DNA of 64,000 nt. Source: Moritella sp. Lineage in GTDB: Bacteria; Pseudomonadota; Gammaproteobacteria; Enterobacterales; Moritellaceae. Where the stretch lies: assembly GCF_013215705.1 (NCBI RefSeq), contig NZ_JABSQR010000009.1, positions 144,941-208,940 of the forward strand. The letters run 5' to 3'. Below the pieces are notes generated by a model that searched no databases, was not told the origin of the DNA, and saw only the letters and a list, made by a program, of their open reading frames with translations. Position numbers and translations under genes: made by a program. Shown here in pieces: positions 63,919 to 64,000 of the stretch; positions within the stretch are counted from its first letter, which is position 1, and every line of letters starts with the position of its first letter.

Positions 63919-64000
63919 AGCGTTTGGCGATGCCCTACTCTCACATGGGGAAACCCCACACTACCATCGGCGTTATTACGTTTCACTACTGAGTTCGGAA
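63919..64000 (-). rRNA. rrf: 5S rRNA, 3' part, cut by the window edge
   Basis: Read on the minus strand, this contains the conserved CCGAACTCAGTAGTGAAAC, CGCCGATGGTAGTGTGGGG and CCCCATGTGAGAGTAGGGCA blocks of bacterial 5S rRNA. About 82 of the expected 120 bases are present; the 5' part lies beyond position 64000. The 3' end is placed near 63919 by comparison with the E. coli gene. It marks the end of an rRNA operon running into the window on the minus strand. Confidence 0.95.

Overview
The window looks like a chromosomal core region of a marine, psychrophile-type gammaproteobacterium of the order Alteromonadales. Moritella, Shewanella or Psychromonas relatives are the natural guess, but this rests on gene content and order, not on a database search. 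DNA is moderately AT-rich and gene-dense, with short intergenic gaps and rho-independent hairpins between most convergent genes. No IS element, prophage, CRISPR array or tRNA was seen. The 3' part of a 5S rRNA gene lies at the right edge (minus strand), so an rRNA operon enters from outside.

Layout. (1) 50-8831, plus: yrbG-kdsD-kdsC-lptC-lptA-lptB (KDO supply and LPS transport) followed by rpoN-hpf-rapZ-mgtE. The usual ptsN and npr genes are absent from their expected places. (2) 8919-13385: pmbA/tldE, darP and tldD (microcin/antitoxin-type protease pair) and a nitrilase-family amidase. (3) 13385-21886, minus: the envelope and cell-shape cluster mreB-mreC-mreD-maf-rng-yhdP. (4) 21988-39503, minus: a nearly complete MSHA type IV pilus locus, mshH-I-I2-J-K-L-M-N-E-G-A-C-D-O-P-Q, with no mshF or mshB at the usual place. 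(5) 39848-41873, minus: yajR-ssb. (6) 42386-47172, plus: a compact exopolysaccharide export and control module. It holds a CsgD/VpsT-like regulator, a Wzc-type tyrosine kinase, a beta-barrel outer-membrane protein and a short Wza-like protein, but no glycosyltransferases. (7) 47237-51824, plus: uvrA tightly followed by a PglL/Wzy-type O-oligosaccharyltransferase. (8) 51987-56569, minus: an aminotransferase with a structured leader, yhgN, a DUF4202 gene, an unrecognised gene, and bioH. (9) 56635-63840: comF/gntX and nfuA; gpsA-secB-yibN; gpmI-envC; a cysteine-cluster gene; panZ; then 5S rRNA.

How the parts may work together. Regions 4-7 read as a surface-attachment neighbourhood. It holds the pilus assembly ATPase MshE with a c-di-GMP-binding type N-terminus, the degenerate GGDEF/EAL protein MshH (CsrD-like), a c-di-GMP-type biofilm regulator, polysaccharide export proteins, and an enzyme of the family that glycosylates pilins. 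Several strong dyads and RNA hairpins sit at the control points here: upstream of mshH, at the mshG stop codon, upstream of mshA, upstream of the CsgD-like gene, and just before the Wzc start codon. These, and a possible pseudoknot leader before the aminotransferase gene at 53105, are the least explained signals in the window. All functions are inferred from sequence recognition; no searches were run.
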